NCBI RefSeq assembly: GCF_018070025.1
Contig: NZ_JAGPYQ010000002.1
Span: forward strand, 1,178,001-1,242,000
Direction: 5' to 3'
Source of the DNA: Streptomyces liliiviolaceus
GTDB taxonomy: Bacteria > Actinomycetota > Actinomycetes > Streptomycetales > Streptomycetaceae
DNA: 64,000 nt
Positions 24,196-33,387 of the stretch are shown here, one piece after another (the first letter of the stretch is position 1; every line of letters starts with the position of its first letter). Position numbers and translations under genes: made by a program. The notes under the pieces are model-generated. The model saw only the letters and a program-made list of their open reading frames with translations, searched no databases and was not told where the DNA came from.

Positions 24196-25521
24196 TCAGG
24201 ACGCCTCGATGAAGCGGTCGAGCACCCGCACGCCGAACTTCAGGGCGTCGACCGGGACCCGCTCGTCGACACCGTGGAACATCCCGGCGAAGTCCAGCTC
24301 CGGCGGCAGCTTCAGCGGGGCGAAGCCGAAGCAGCGGATGCCGAGGTCGTCGAAGGACTTGGCGTCGGTGCCGGCGGAGAGCATGTACGGGACGGCCCGC
24401 GCGATCGGGTCCTCGGCGATCAGCGCGGTCTGCATGGCGTCCACGAGGGCCCCGTCGAAGGTGGTCTCCAGGGCCTTGTCCGCGTGCACGTCCTCGCGCT
24501 TCACGTTCGGGCCGAGGATGCGGTCCAGGTCGGCGAGGAACTCCTCCTCGTAACCGGGCAGGTAGCGGGCGTCGATGTGCGCGGTCGCCTGGCCGGGGAT
24601 GACATTCACCTTGTAGCCCGCGCCCAGCTGGGTCGGGTTGGCGGTGTTCTGGAGCGAGGCGCCGATGAGCTTGGCGATCCCGCCGAGCTTGGCCAGCGTC
24701 GCGTCCATGTTCTCCGGGTCGAGCTCGGTGCCGAGGGCGTCGCCCAGCTCGTCCAGGAAGTGCCGCAGGGTCTTCGTCACCCGCACCGGGAACTTGTGCC
24801 GGCCGAGCCGGCCGACCGCCTCGGACAGCTCGGTGATCGCGTTGTCCTTGTGGATCATCGAACCGTGCCCGGCGGTGCCGTCCACGGTCAGCTTCATCCA
24901 GTGCATGCCCTTCTGGGCGGTCTCCACCAGATACAGCCGCAGGTTCTCGTTGACCGTGAAGGAGAAGCCGCCGACCTCGCCGATCGCCTCCGTCACGCCC
25001 TCGAAGAGATCGGGGTGCTTGGTGACGAGGTGCTTGGCGCCGAACGTGCCGCCCGCCTCCTCGTCGGCCAGGAAGGCCAGCACGAGGTCGCGGGGAGGCT
25101 TGCGACCGCTGCGCACCCGCTCGCGTACGACCGCGAGGGTCATCGCGTCCATGTCCTTCATGTCGACCGCGCCGCGGCCCCACACACAGCCGTCGGCGAT
25201 CTCGCCGGAGAACGGGTGGTGCGTCCAGTCCTGGGCGTTCGCCGGTACGACGTCGGTGTGGCCGTGGATGAGCAGTCCGGGCCGCGAGCGGTCCTCGCCC
25301 TCGATCCTGACCACCGTGGAGGCGCGGCCCGTGTGCGACTCGAAGATCTGCGGTTCGAGACCCACCTCGGCGAGCTTCTCCGCGACGTACTCGGCGGCCT
25401 TGCGCTCGCCCGGGCCCGAGTGGTCGCCGTAGTTGCTCGTATCGATCCGGATCAGCTCGCGGCAGAGGTCGACGACCTCGTCCTCACCCTTGATGCTCCT
25501 GGCCGTGTCCTGCTCGCTCAC
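24196..25521 (-). CDS. M20/M25/M40-family metallopeptidase / amidohydrolase
   Basis: 441-aa cytoplasmic dizinc hydrolase. Zinc and catalytic residues lie in LLIHGHTDVVPAN (about 82-94), WGRGAVDMKDMDAM (about 112; bridging Asp), FLADEEAGGTFGAKH (about 149; catalytic Glu pair) and the late FAGMFHGVDERVP (about 417; His). A dimerisation domain is inserted around 200-330. The family covers dipeptidases, carboxypeptidases and acyl-amino-acid hydrolases; the substrate is not predictable. The start is a GTG at 25521; the N-terminus SEQDTARSIKGEDEVVDLCR is typical of the family. It reads toward chpH, with the chpH promoter within 80 bp of its stop. Confidence 0.9.
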   Translation of the reverse strand: MSEQDTARSIKGEDEVVDLCRELIRIDTSNYGDHSGPGERKAAEYVAEKLAEVGLEPQIFESHTGRASTVVRIEGEDRSRPGLLIHGHTDVVPANAQDWTHHPFSGEIADGCVWGRGAVDMKDMDAMTLAVVRERVRSGRKPPRDLVLAFLADEEAGGTFGAKHLVTKHPDLFEGVTEAIGEVGGFSFTVNENLRLYLVETAQKGMHWMKLTVDGTAGHGSMIHKDNAITELSEAVGRLGRHKFPVRVTKTLRHFLDELGDALGTELDPENMDATLAKLGGIAKLIGASLQNTANPTQLGAGYKVNVIPGQATAHIDARYLPGYEEEFLADLDRILGPNVKREDVHADKALETTFDGALVDAMQTALIAEDPIARAVPYMLSAGTDAKSFDDLGIRCFGFAPLKLPPELDFAGMFHGVDERVPVDALKFGVRVLDRFIEAS

Positions 25522-25645
25522 GTGCTTCCTCCCACTGTCACTGCTGGTGGTCCCCCACGTCCTTCCCCCTCATCCTCCCTCTCCGTTCCTCCCCGCCCAA
25601 GGCCGGACCACGCCCGTCACACGCCGTTCACGCCCGCCGCCCGGC

Positions 25646-25671
25646 GATCACGGGGCGATCGCCCCGTGATC
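25646..25671. repeat. 26-bp perfect palindrome
   Basis: The half-site GATCACGGGGCGA (25646-25658) is followed directly by its exact reverse complement (25659-25671). It sits between the M20 gene start and tRNA-Leu, about 70 bp before the tRNA. It could be a regulator site, a cruciform or an upstream terminator. Confidence 0.6.
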
Positions 25672-25740
25672 GGGGGCTCTCCAAAGCCTGGTAATGTTTC
25701 CTTCGTCGCCGCGAGGGGAACCCCGCGCGACAGACACCTT

Positions 25741-25825
25741 GTCCGGGTGGCGGAATGGCAGACGCGCTAGCTTGAGGTGCTAGTGCCCTTTATCGGGCGT
25801 GGGGGTTCAAGTCCCCCCTCGGACA
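25741..25825 (+). tRNA. tRNA-Leu (anticodon GAG)
   Basis: Class II tRNA. Acceptor arm GTCCGGG (25741-25747) pairs with CTCGGAC at the 3' end with one G-U. The anticodon stem-loop is CTAGC-TTGAGGT-GCTAG, giving GAG at 25774-25776, which reads CUC/CUU. A variable arm TGCCCTTTATCGGGCG and T-loop GTTCAAGTC are present. The 3' CCA is not encoded. TAATGT at 25692-25697 could be the -10 element. A terminator follows 11 nt downstream. Confidence 0.95.
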
Positions 25826-25836
25826 CAGAGCACAAG

Positions 25837-25879
25837 AACACTGGTGGGGAACGGGCAGAGCTCGTTCCCCACCAGTGTT
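25837..25879 (+). terminator. Intrinsic terminator of tRNA-Leu
   Basis: AACACTGGTGGGGAACG (25837-25853) pairs perfectly with 25863-25879, a 17-bp stem with a 9-nt loop, followed by TT, giving a short T-run (TTTT at 25878-25881). It also faces the 3' end of the GH67 gene and may act for both. Confidence 0.9.
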
Positions 25880-25922
25880 TTGTGCGTCCGGTTGCGTCCG
25901 GTTGTCTTGTGCGTCCGATGTC

Positions 25923-28835
25923 CTATGCGTCGGCCAGGACCACGCAGGCGCTCAGATGCCAGGTCTGGCCCTGCTTCGCGGAGAGCTCCACGTCCACCTC
26001 GCGGCCTGCGGGTCCGTCGCCGAGCGGGATCTCGACCCAGGTGAACTCCCGGCCGTCGAGCTGTGGGGTGCGGGCCTTCTCCACTCCGTCCACGCGGACG
26101 ATCAGTGTCCTGTTGAGCGTGTTCGGATCACCGGTGAGCAGGTGGGCGGTGCAGGGGCCCGCGGGCAGCTTCAGCCGGAGCACGGCCGGGGCGCTGTCGC
26201 GTACGTAGTCCCGGCGGACGACGTCGAACAGGCCCGTGTCCGTGGCGTCGGGTGTGTTGCCCACCCAGCCGAAGGCCGCTCCCTCGGCCCAGACACTGGC
26301 GGGGGTGAGCCGGGTGTAGTCCTTCAGTACCGGCGCCGAGGCGGGCCCGGCGTCCAGCGCGTGCACGCAGCGGGCGGCCGGAGGCAGGACGACGGTCCTG
26401 GCCAGACTGCGCAGCGAGGCGTCGAGCACGGGCACGGAGCCGGAGCGCAGGCGTGCGTGCAGGGTGGTGAGCGCGGGAGCGGGCGGCGGGACGACGGCCA
26501 CCTTCACCGTCTCGTCCTCGCGCGAGTCGACGTAGGTGGTGGCGTCCCCGGACTGCCAGCCCTCGGGAACGTCCAGCGTGATCTCGGTGCGCAGCCCGGA
26601 GCCCGTGGCGTTGACGACCTGCACCGGCAGCTCGTTGCGTTCCCCGCCCAGCAGGGCCGTGTCGGCCGGGGCCACGACCGCCTGGAGCCAGCTCCGGTCC
26701 TCGTCGAGGACGCGGCTCAGTTCGAACCAGTAGGCGACCAGGGTGTCCCGCCACTGGTCCGCGCTGGTCAGCTGCTGCGCGAACCGGTGGTGCACTTCGG
26801 CGAGGCGGCGGCGGTCCACGAGCCGGCGCAGCCCGTCCCACCGGCCGCTCATCTCCGTCACGCGGGCCGCGCCGGAGAAGTGCGTGTCGTAGATGTGCTG
26901 GATCACGGTCCTGCCGTTGTCCAGCCGGTGGGTGTACGGGACGTGGTGCAGGAAGAGGAGCAGTTCCTCCGGGCAGTCGTCCAGCGAGTCGTAGAGCGCC
27001 TGCGTCGCCGGGGCGTACAGCTTGGTGTAGCCGTTTCCGGTGGTGGCGGTACGGTCGTAGCCGATGCCGTCGCGGTCCGACTTGTGGAACTGGCCGGTCG
27101 TGGTCGGGCTGGGGTCGAGATGCCCGGTCACCGAGCCGTCCGGCGGATGGGTGAGGTAGCCGGTGCCCAGCGGCGAGGTGTAGTCCTCGTAGGTGCGCCA
27201 GGAGTCGAGCAGCAGGGCGGAGACGGTGGCGACGACGTGGGGGTCGTTGCCGAACGTCATCCTGGTCCATTCGTCGGCCAGTTCCCGCGCGGACAGCCCC
27301 GGGTCCCATGCCAGCCGTCCGTAGCCGTGGGTGTTGGCGGCGGCCAGGTGGGATCCGGTCCAGTTGCGGTCGTCGCCGAAGTTCATCACGCCGGCGAATC
27401 CGTGGTGCGTGTACGCGTGGACGCGGCCGGTCACGACACGGGCCACGGTGCTGCCCTCGCCGGCCTTGAGCGTGTCGAAGTCCAGGACCTCCTTCCACTG
27501 CGGGACCAGGTAGCAGAGATGGGTGGCGTGCCCCGTGTACTCCTGTGTCACCTGGAGCTCGATCATCGAGTTGGTGCGCGGCAGCGAGCCGAACAGGGGG
27601 TGGGCCGGTTCGCGGACCTGGAAGTCGATCGGCCCGTTCTTGATCTGCACGACGGCGTTCGCCGCGAACTTCCCGTCCAGGGGAGTGAAGTCGGCGTAGG
27701 CCTGCCGGTCCCAGCCCGCGTCGGTGTCGTGCACGAACGCCCGCCACATCACGATCCCGCCGTACGGCCTCACCGCGTCCGCCAGCAGGTTGGCGCCGTC
27801 GGCGTGGGTGCGGCCGTAGTCCAGCGGCCCCGGGCGGCCCTCGGAGTTGGCCTTCACCAGGAAGCCGCCGAAGTCCTCGATCCTGTCGTAGATCTCCGCG
27901 GCCTTCCTCGGCCACCACGCGCGCACCTCCGCGTCGAAGGGGTCCGCGGTGGCCAGTCCGTCGAGCACCATGGGGGCGGCGAAGTTCGCGGTGACGTACA
28001 GGGTCACTCCGTAGCGGCGCAGCACGCCGGCCAGTGCGGCGAGTTTGGTCAGGAACGGCTCGGCGAGGTAGTCGGCGGGGGTGTTGACGTTGTTGATCAC
28101 CGCTCCGTTGATGCCGAGCGAGGCCAGGGCGCGTGCGTAGTCCGTGTATCTGTCGTCGAGGCGCGGCAGTTCGTCCCAGTCGAAGAAGGACCGGCCCGCG
28201 TAGCCGCGTTCGATGGAACCGTCCGGGTTGTCCCAGTGGTCGGCGACGCGCAGCGGCGCGGCGGGGAACTCCGTGAGGTCGACGTGCTCCACCGGCTGCC
28301 GGGTCTGTACGAGTCTCAGGAGGTGGAAGGCGCCGTAGAGCACGCCGCGGTCGGCGAGCGCCGCCACCACGACGTGGTCCCTGCCGTGCTTGCGCACCGC
28401 GCGGATGACGTATCCCTCGGCGCCCAGCCCCTCCAGGCCGGCCGGGTCGACGAGTTCGCGGACGAGGGCGGAGCTCGTCGGGGTGCCGACCACGAGCGCG
28501 CTTTTCGCCGCGGCGGTGGTTCGCGGCCTGACCCGGGTGCCGAGCAGTCCGGTCAGTCCGCGGGCCAGCTCGTCCGCCGCCGACCGCTGGAGCGGGCCGC
28601 CGCCCTGCCGGACCAGGGTGCCGAGGGCGGCCCGGTAGCGGTCGAGCAGGCCGGCGTCCTCCACTTGCGGGTAGCGCAGCCACAGGTCGTAGCCGTCCTC
28701 GGCGGGCAGGGCGGCCGCCGACGGCGCGGAGCCGTGCGATGCGTGTGCCGTCGATGCGGAGAGGGCGAGCGAGCCCGCCGCGGTGCCCAGCGCGGCCGCG
28801 GACAGGATGCTGCGGCGCCGTATTCCTGAGCTCAT
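25923..28835 (-). CDS. Tat-secreted GH67 alpha-glucuronidase with extra C-terminal domains
   Basis: 970-aa exported enzyme that should remove (4-O-methyl)-glucuronic acid from xylan fragments. The Tat signal is SSGIRRRSILSAAALG with cleavage near STAHA (residue 32). GH67 signatures are EDGYDLWLRYPQV, VADHWDNPDGSIERGYAGRS, FGGFLVKANSEGRPGPLDYG (general-acid Glu about 335), IVMWRAFVHD, VVQIKNGPIDFQVREP and MIELQVTQEYTGHA (Asp and Glu of the base pair). GH67 enzymes are usually about 700 aa; here residues 720-970 add an Ig-like NEW3-type segment and a beta-rich possible carbohydrate-binding module (APVLKDYTRLTPASVWAEGA). ATG at 28835 gives the Tat start; GAAGTGAGAG lies upstream. It stands alone, convergent with tRNA-Leu. 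Confidence 0.9.
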   Translation of the reverse strand: MSSGIRRRSILSAAALGTAAGSLALSASTAHASHGSAPSAAALPAEDGYDLWLRYPQVEDAGLLDRYRAALGTLVRQGGGPLQRSAADELARGLTGLLGTRVRPRTTAAAKSALVVGTPTSSALVRELVDPAGLEGLGAEGYVIRAVRKHGRDHVVVAALADRGVLYGAFHLLRLVQTRQPVEHVDLTEFPAAPLRVADHWDNPDGSIERGYAGRSFFDWDELPRLDDRYTDYARALASLGINGAVINNVNTPADYLAEPFLTKLAALAGVLRRYGVTLYVTANFAAPMVLDGLATADPFDAEVRAWWPRKAAEIYDRIEDFGGFLVKANSEGRPGPLDYGRTHADGANLLADAVRPYGGIVMWRAFVHDTDAGWDRQAYADFTPLDGKFAANAVVQIKNGPIDFQVREPAHPLFGSLPRTNSMIELQVTQEYTGHATHLCYLVPQWKEVLDFDTLKAGEGSTVARVVTGRVHAYTHHGFAGVMNFGDDRNWTGSHLAAANTHGYGRLAWDPGLSARELADEWTRMTFGNDPHVVATVSALLLDSWRTYEDYTSPLGTGYLTHPPDGSVTGHLDPSPTTTGQFHKSDRDGIGYDRTATTGNGYTKLYAPATQALYDSLDDCPEELLLFLHHVPYTHRLDNGRTVIQHIYDTHFSGAARVTEMSGRWDGLRRLVDRRRLAEVHHRFAQQLTSADQWRDTLVAYWFELSRVLDEDRSWLQAVVAPADTALLGGERNELPVQVVNATGSGLRTEITLDVPEGWQSGDATTYVDSREDETVKVAVVPPPAPALTTLHARLRSGSVPVLDASLRSLARTVVLPPAARCVHALDAGPASAPVLKDYTRLTPASVWAEGAAFGWVGNTPDATDTGLFDVVRRDYVRDSAPAVLRLKLPAGPCTAHLLTGDPNTLNRTLIVRVDGVEKARTPQLDGREFTWVEIPLGDGPAGREVDVELSAKQGQTWHLSACVVLADA

Positions 28836-29354
28836 GACTCTCACTTCCGTCAATGAATGAACGAAGAGTGGATCGAAGAGTGCATGTCCAGGCCAGGACC
28901 AGATTCACAACCGTCACACGGGCCACGACAAGTGTCAACACAACCGGCCACAAAGGAACATCGCCGCTTTCGGCCTCAACAGCCGCTCACAGCAGGCCAC
29001 TTGAAAGGGCCCACGGGACACGGCAGCTCAGTGGAGCGAGAACCCGGCGGCGCCATCACCATGAACGACGGTCATATCCATCAACGATCAGAACTGAACA
29101 GTCGGCCTGCCGATCAGCGTGTTTCCGGCAAGTGTGGGGCACATCTCGTCAGGGTGACATAACCCCATGTCAGAGAGGTGCGGGCACCGGCCGGAGGGGC
29201 CCGCACGGACCCGTTCGCGTCGCTGGGGCGCGAGGCCGGGGCTAGCGTCGTACTAAAATTCCACGCTTGTTCGGAGCTGAGTGGAATATCCCCAGGCATA
29301 CCTGCGGGCCCGCCGGCTCCCCCGGTGCATCCGGGTACGACATGTGAGGACCCG
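28836..29354. other. 519-bp divergent intergenic region
   Basis: Holds the promoters of the GH67 gene (-) and the Pls-like gene (+). On the minus strand a perfect TTGACA (complement 28933-28938), followed after 17 bp by GACGGT, may be the GH67 promoter. CGAAGAGTG occurs twice (28862-28870, 28874-28882). An inverted repeat at 29258-29287 precedes the Pls-like gene. The segment is less GC-rich than its flanks. I see no convincing ORF or RNA. Confidence 0.5.
29258..29287 (+). promoter_or_regulatory. Inverted repeat upstream of the Pls-like gene
   Basis: ATTCCAC (29258-29264) and GTGGAAT (29281-29287) are exact 7-bp arms 16 nt apart, about 70 nt before the start codon. TAGCGT (29243-29248) just upstream looks like a Streptomyces -10 box, so the repeat would lie in the transcribed leader. 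Operator or hairpin; undecided. Confidence 0.4.
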
Positions 29355-32300
29355 ATGGCAGCCCTCCAGCATGGCCCCGCGTTCCAGTTGTCCGACGACG
29401 AGGTACGGGCCGAGTTCGGCGACCGGGCGCGGTTCTCCGCAGCCTCCGCACCTTCACCGCGCACGCTCGTCGACATCCTCGACGCCTCCGTGCGCGCGTA
29501 TCCCGACGAGCCCGCCCTCGACGACGGCCGCCGGTCCCTCAGCTACCGCGCCCTCGCCATAGAGGTCGAGGCGCTGCGGCGACGGCTGAGCGACGCGGGG
29601 GTCGGCCTCGGGGACCGCGTCGGCGTACGGGTGCCGTCCGGCACCAACGAGCTGTACGTGGCCATTCTGGCCGTACTGGCCGCCGGGGCCGCCTACGTGC
29701 CGGTGGACGCCGAGGACCCCGACGAGCGCGCCGAGCTGGTCTTCGGCGAGGCGGGCGTACGCGCCGTCGTCGGGGCCGGGCACGAGCTGACCGTCGAGGG
29801 CCGCAGCGAGGTGCCCGCCTCCCGGCCCGGGGTCGGGCACGACGCGTGGATCATCTTCACCTCCGGTTCGACCGGCAAGCCCAAGGGCGTGGCCGTCAGT
29901 CACCGCAGTGCCGCCGCCTTCGTGGACGCCGAGGCCGGTCTCTTCCTCACCGAGGACCCCATCGGGCCCGGTGACCGGGTCATGGCGGGGCTCTCCGTGG
30001 CCTTCGACGCCTCCTGCGAGGAGATGTGGCTCGCATGGCGCTACGGGGCCTGCCTGGTGCCCGTACCGCGCTCCCAGGTGCGCAGCGGCGCCGACCTCGG
30101 GCCCTGGCTGGTCGAGCAGGAGATCACCGTCGTCTCCACGGTGCCGACGCTGGCCGCCCTGTGGGAGCCGGAGGCGCTCAACGAGGTACGGCTGCTGATC
30201 TTCGGCGGTGAGGCCTGCCCGCCCGAGCTGGTGCAGCGCCTGGTCACCGAGGGGCGTGAGGTGTGGAACACCTACGGGCCCACCGAGGCGACCGTCGTGG
30301 CCTGTGCCTCGCTCATGACCGGCGAGGAGCCGATCCGGATCGGGCTGCCGCTCGACGGCTGGGAACTGGCCGTCGTCGACGAGGCGGGGAACCCCGTGCC
30401 CATGGGTGGCAGTGGGCAGCTCGTGATCGGGGGCGTGGGGCTCGCCCGCTACCTCGATCCCGAGAAGGACGCCGAGAAGTACGCCCCTCTCGAATCGCTC
30501 GGGTGGGAGCGCGCGTACCGCAGCGGTGACCTGGTCAAGGCGGAGCCGGAGGGGCTGATCTTCCTCGGGCGGGCCGACGAGCAGATCAAGCTCGGCGGAC
30601 GCCGGATCGAGCTGGGCGAGGTCGACACCGCTCTCCAGGGGCTGCCCGGGGTGGCCGGAGCCGCTGCCGCCGTGCGCACCGCGCGCGGCGGGAACCAGCT
30701 GCTCGTCGGCTATGTCGTGCTTCAGGACGAGGTCCAGGAGAAGATCCAGGACGAGGTCCGGGAGGGTGAGGTCCAAAAGGGCGGGGGTGAGGGCGGCGGC
30801 TGGGATCACGCCGCCGCCGTCGAGCGGCTGCGGGCCGAGCTGCCCGCCGCCCTCGTCCCGCTGATCGCGCTCGTGCCCGAGCTGCCCACCCGTACGTCCG
30901 GCAAGGTCGACCGGGACGCGCTGCCCTGGCCGCTGGAGAACCTGGAGACCGGCGGACCCACCGAGCAGCTCTACGGGACCGAGGCGTGGCTCGCCGAGCA
31001 GTGGAGCGAGGTGCTGGGCATCCCGGTGGGCTCCGCCCGGGACGACTTCTTCGCGATCGGCGGCGGCAGCCTCGCCGCCGCCCTGCTCACCACCCGGCTG
31101 CGCACCCGCTACCCGAGCGCCGCCGTGCTCGACATCTACCAGCAGCCGGTGCTGCGCAAGCTCGCCCGGCATCTGGAGAGGTCCGCGCAGGGCGACGGCG
31201 CCGAGCGGCTGATCGCGCCGGTCCCCCTGCGGGCCAAGGCAGTGCAGCTGCTGGTGCTCCTCCCCCTGTTCACGCTGCTCGGGCTGCGCTGGACCGTGGC
31301 GCTGGCCGCGCTCGGCAACGCGCTGCACTGGTTCGGGGCGTACCCGTGGGCGCCGACCGCCTCCTGGTGGCTGATCGCCCCCATGGCCGCCCTGCTCTTC
31401 AGCCCGCCCGGACGGCTCGCGATCGGGGCGGGCGGCGCACGGCTGCTCCTGCGCGGTGTGCAGGCCGGCCGGTATCCGCGCGGCGGGAGCGTGCATCTGC
31501 GGCTGTGGGCGGCCGAGCGGCTCGCCGAGTTCAGCGGGGCGACCTCGCTGACCGGGTCCTGGCTGGAGCGGTACGCGCGGGCGCTGGGCGCCAAGGTGGG
31601 ACCGGACGTCGATCTGCACTCGCTGCCGCCCGTGACCGGCATGCTCAAGCTGGGCCGCGGTGCCGCCGTGGAGTCCGAGGTGGACCTGTCGGGGCACTGG
31701 CTGGACGGCGACCGGCTGGAGATCGGCCCGGTCAAGGTCGGCGCGCACGCCGTGGTCGGCACCCGCAGCATCCTCTTCCCCGGCGCCCGGGTCGGCAAGC
31801 GGGCCGAGGTGGCCCCCGGTTCGGCGGTCTCCGGGCAGGTGCCCACCGGTCAGCGGTGGGCGGGCTCGCCCGCGGCCAAGCTCGGCAAGGCCAAGCGGGA
31901 CTGGCCCAAGGAGCGCCCCCAGAAGGGCACGTACTGGCGGGTGATGTACGGGGCGACCGGGTTCGCGCTGACGATGCTGCCCGTGGTGTCGGGGCTGGCC
32001 GCGCTGCTCGTCGTGGGCGCCTTCGTCTCCCCGGACGCCGGGCTCGTCGACGCGCTGCGGGGCGCCGCGGTGGCGCTGGTGCCGGCGACCCTCGCCTTCG
32101 GTCTCGCGTTCGCGCTGCTCCTGCTGGTCGCCGTGCGGCTGCTGAGCCTCGGGCTGCGGCCCGGTACGCATCCGACGCACAGCAGGACCGGCTGGCAGGC
32201 CTGGACCGTCACCCAGCTGATGGACCGCTCCCGCGAGACGCTGTTCCCGCTGTACGCCGGACTCGTCACGCCGGTGTGGCTGCGGCTGCTCGGGATGCGG

Positions 32301-33299
32301 ATCGGCCGGGGCGCCGAGGTGTCGACGGTCCTCGCGCTGCCGAGCCTGACGACGGTCGGCGAGGGCGCGTTCCTGGCCGACGACACGCTGACCGCGCCGT
32401 ACGAGCTGGGCGGTGGCTGGATGCGGATCGGGCGGGCCGAGATCGGGCGCCGGGCGTTCCTCGGGAACTCCGGGATGACCGGCCCTGGCCGCTCGGTGCC
32501 GGACGGCGGACTCGTCGGCGTACTGTCCGCGACGCCGAAGAAGGCCAAGAAGGGCAGTTCCTACCTGGGGCTGCCGCCGGTCAGGCTGCCGCGCTCCACA
32601 CAGGACGGCGACCAGAGCCTGACGTACGACCCGCCCGTACGGCTGCTGTGGGCCCGCGGGCTCGTCGAACTGTGCCGGATCGTGCCCGTCTTCTGCTCGG
32701 CGGCGCTCGCCGTGCTGACGGTGGCCGCGCTCAGCGCGCTGGGGGCGTGGGCCTGGGCGCTCGCCGGGCTGGTGCTGCTGGGCGCCGGGGCGGCGGCCGG
32801 GCTGCTGTCCGTGGTCGCGAAGTGGCTGCTCGTGGGGCGTCACCGGGCCGGTGAGCACCCGCTGTGGAGCGGTTTCGTGTGGCGCAACGAGCTGGCCGAC
32901 ACCTTCGTCGAGGTCGTCGCCGTGCCGTGGTTGGCCGGGTCCGTGCCGGGTACTCCCGTCATGAACCTGTGGCTCCGCGGCCTCGGCGCCCGCATCGGCA
33001 GGGGTGTCTGGGTGGAGAGCTACTGGCTGCCGGAGACGGATCTGGTGACACTGGAGGACGCGGCGACGGTCAACCGTGGCTGTGTGCTGCAGACCCACCT
33101 CTTCCACGACCGGATCTTGAGGACGGATACTGTGGTCCTCCGTGAGGGCGCCACCCTGGGCCCGGGCGGAATCGTTCTGCCCGGCAGCACCGTCGGGGCG
33201 CGCAGCACACTGGGACCCGCGTCCCTCGTCATGGCGGCGGAATCCGTTCCCGACGACACCCGTTGGCTGGGCAACCCGATCGAGGCGTGGCGTTCCTAG
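29355..33299 (+). CDS. Pls/PosA-type membrane NRPS (epsilon-poly-L-lysine synthetase-like)
   Basis: 1314-aa single-module, membrane-embedded NRPS without condensation or thioesterase domains; S. albulus Pls has nearly this length (about 1319 aa, from memory). Adenylation domain is at about 30-530: IIFTSGSTGKPKGV, SVAFDASCEEMWLAW, NTYGPTEATVVA, YRSGDLV, GRADEQIKLGGRRIELGEV, PTRTSGKVDRDAL. The thiolation site is DDFFAIGGGSLAAALL (Ser573). About six membrane helices are interleaved with three left-handed beta-helix domains (VKVGAHAVVGTRSILFPG; IGRGAEVSTVLALPSLTTVG; VVLREGATLGPGGIVLPG), as in Pls C1-C2-C3. My hand-read specificity residues are D-A-E-S-I-G-T-V-V-K, close to the lysine code I recall (DAESIGSVCK). 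ATG at 29355 has AGGA 4 nt upstream. Confidence 0.88.
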   Translation: MAALQHGPAFQLSDDEVRAEFGDRARFSAASAPSPRTLVDILDASVRAYPDEPALDDGRRSLSYRALAIEVEALRRRLSDAGVGLGDRVGVRVPSGTNELYVAILAVLAAGAAYVPVDAEDPDERAELVFGEAGVRAVVGAGHELTVEGRSEVPASRPGVGHDAWIIFTSGSTGKPKGVAVSHRSAAAFVDAEAGLFLTEDPIGPGDRVMAGLSVAFDASCEEMWLAWRYGACLVPVPRSQVRSGADLGPWLVEQEITVVSTVPTLAALWEPEALNEVRLLIFGGEACPPELVQRLVTEGREVWNTYGPTEATVVACASLMTGEEPIRIGLPLDGWELAVVDEAGNPVPMGGSGQLVIGGVGLARYLDPEKDAEKYAPLESLGWERAYRSGDLVKAEPEGLIFLGRADEQIKLGGRRIELGEVDTALQGLPGVAGAAAAVRTARGGNQLLVGYVVLQDEVQEKIQDEVREGEVQKGGGEGGGWDHAAAVERLRAELPAALVPLIALVPELPTRTSGKVDRDALPWPLENLETGGPTEQLYGTEAWLAEQWSEVLGIPVGSARDDFFAIGGGSLAAALLTTRLRTRYPSAAVLDIYQQPVLRKLARHLERSAQGDGAERLIAPVPLRAKAVQLLVLLPLFTLLGLRWTVALAALGNALHWFGAYPWAPTASWWLIAPMAALLFSPPGRLAIGAGGARLLLRGVQAGRYPRGGSVHLRLWAAERLAEFSGATSLTGSWLERYARALGAKVGPDVDLHSLPPVTGMLKLGRGAAVESEVDLSGHWLDGDRLEIGPVKVGAHAVVGTRSILFPGARVGKRAEVAPGSAVSGQVPTGQRWAGSPAAKLGKAKRDWPKERPQKGTYWRVMYGATGFALTMLPVVSGLAALLVVGAFVSPDAGLVDALRGAAVALVPATLAFGLAFALLLLVAVRLLSLGLRPGTHPTHSRTGWQAWTVTQLMDRSRETLFPLYAGLVTPVWLRLLGMRIGRGAEVSTVLALPSLTTVGEGAFLADDTLTAPYELGGGWMRIGRAEIGRRAFLGNSGMTGPGRSVPDGGLVGVLSATPKKAKKGSSYLGLPPVRLPRSTQDGDQSLTYDPPVRLLWARGLVELCRIVPVFCSAALAVLTVAALSALGAWAWALAGLVLLGAGAAAGLLSVVAKWLLVGRHRAGEHPLWSGFVWRNELADTFVEVVAVPWLAGSVPGTPVMNLWLRGLGARIGRGVWVESYWLPETDLVTLEDAATVNRGCVLQTHLFHDRILRTDTVVLREGATLGPGGIVLPGSTVGARSTLGPASLVMAAESVPDDTRWLGNPIEAWRS

Positions 33300-33387
33300 G
33301 CGTCGCGTTCCCAGACGCGGCTCGTACGGCGCCCGGGAGGCGATGCCGGCACGCCGTACGAGCACAGCGCAGGGAGCAGATACTTCA

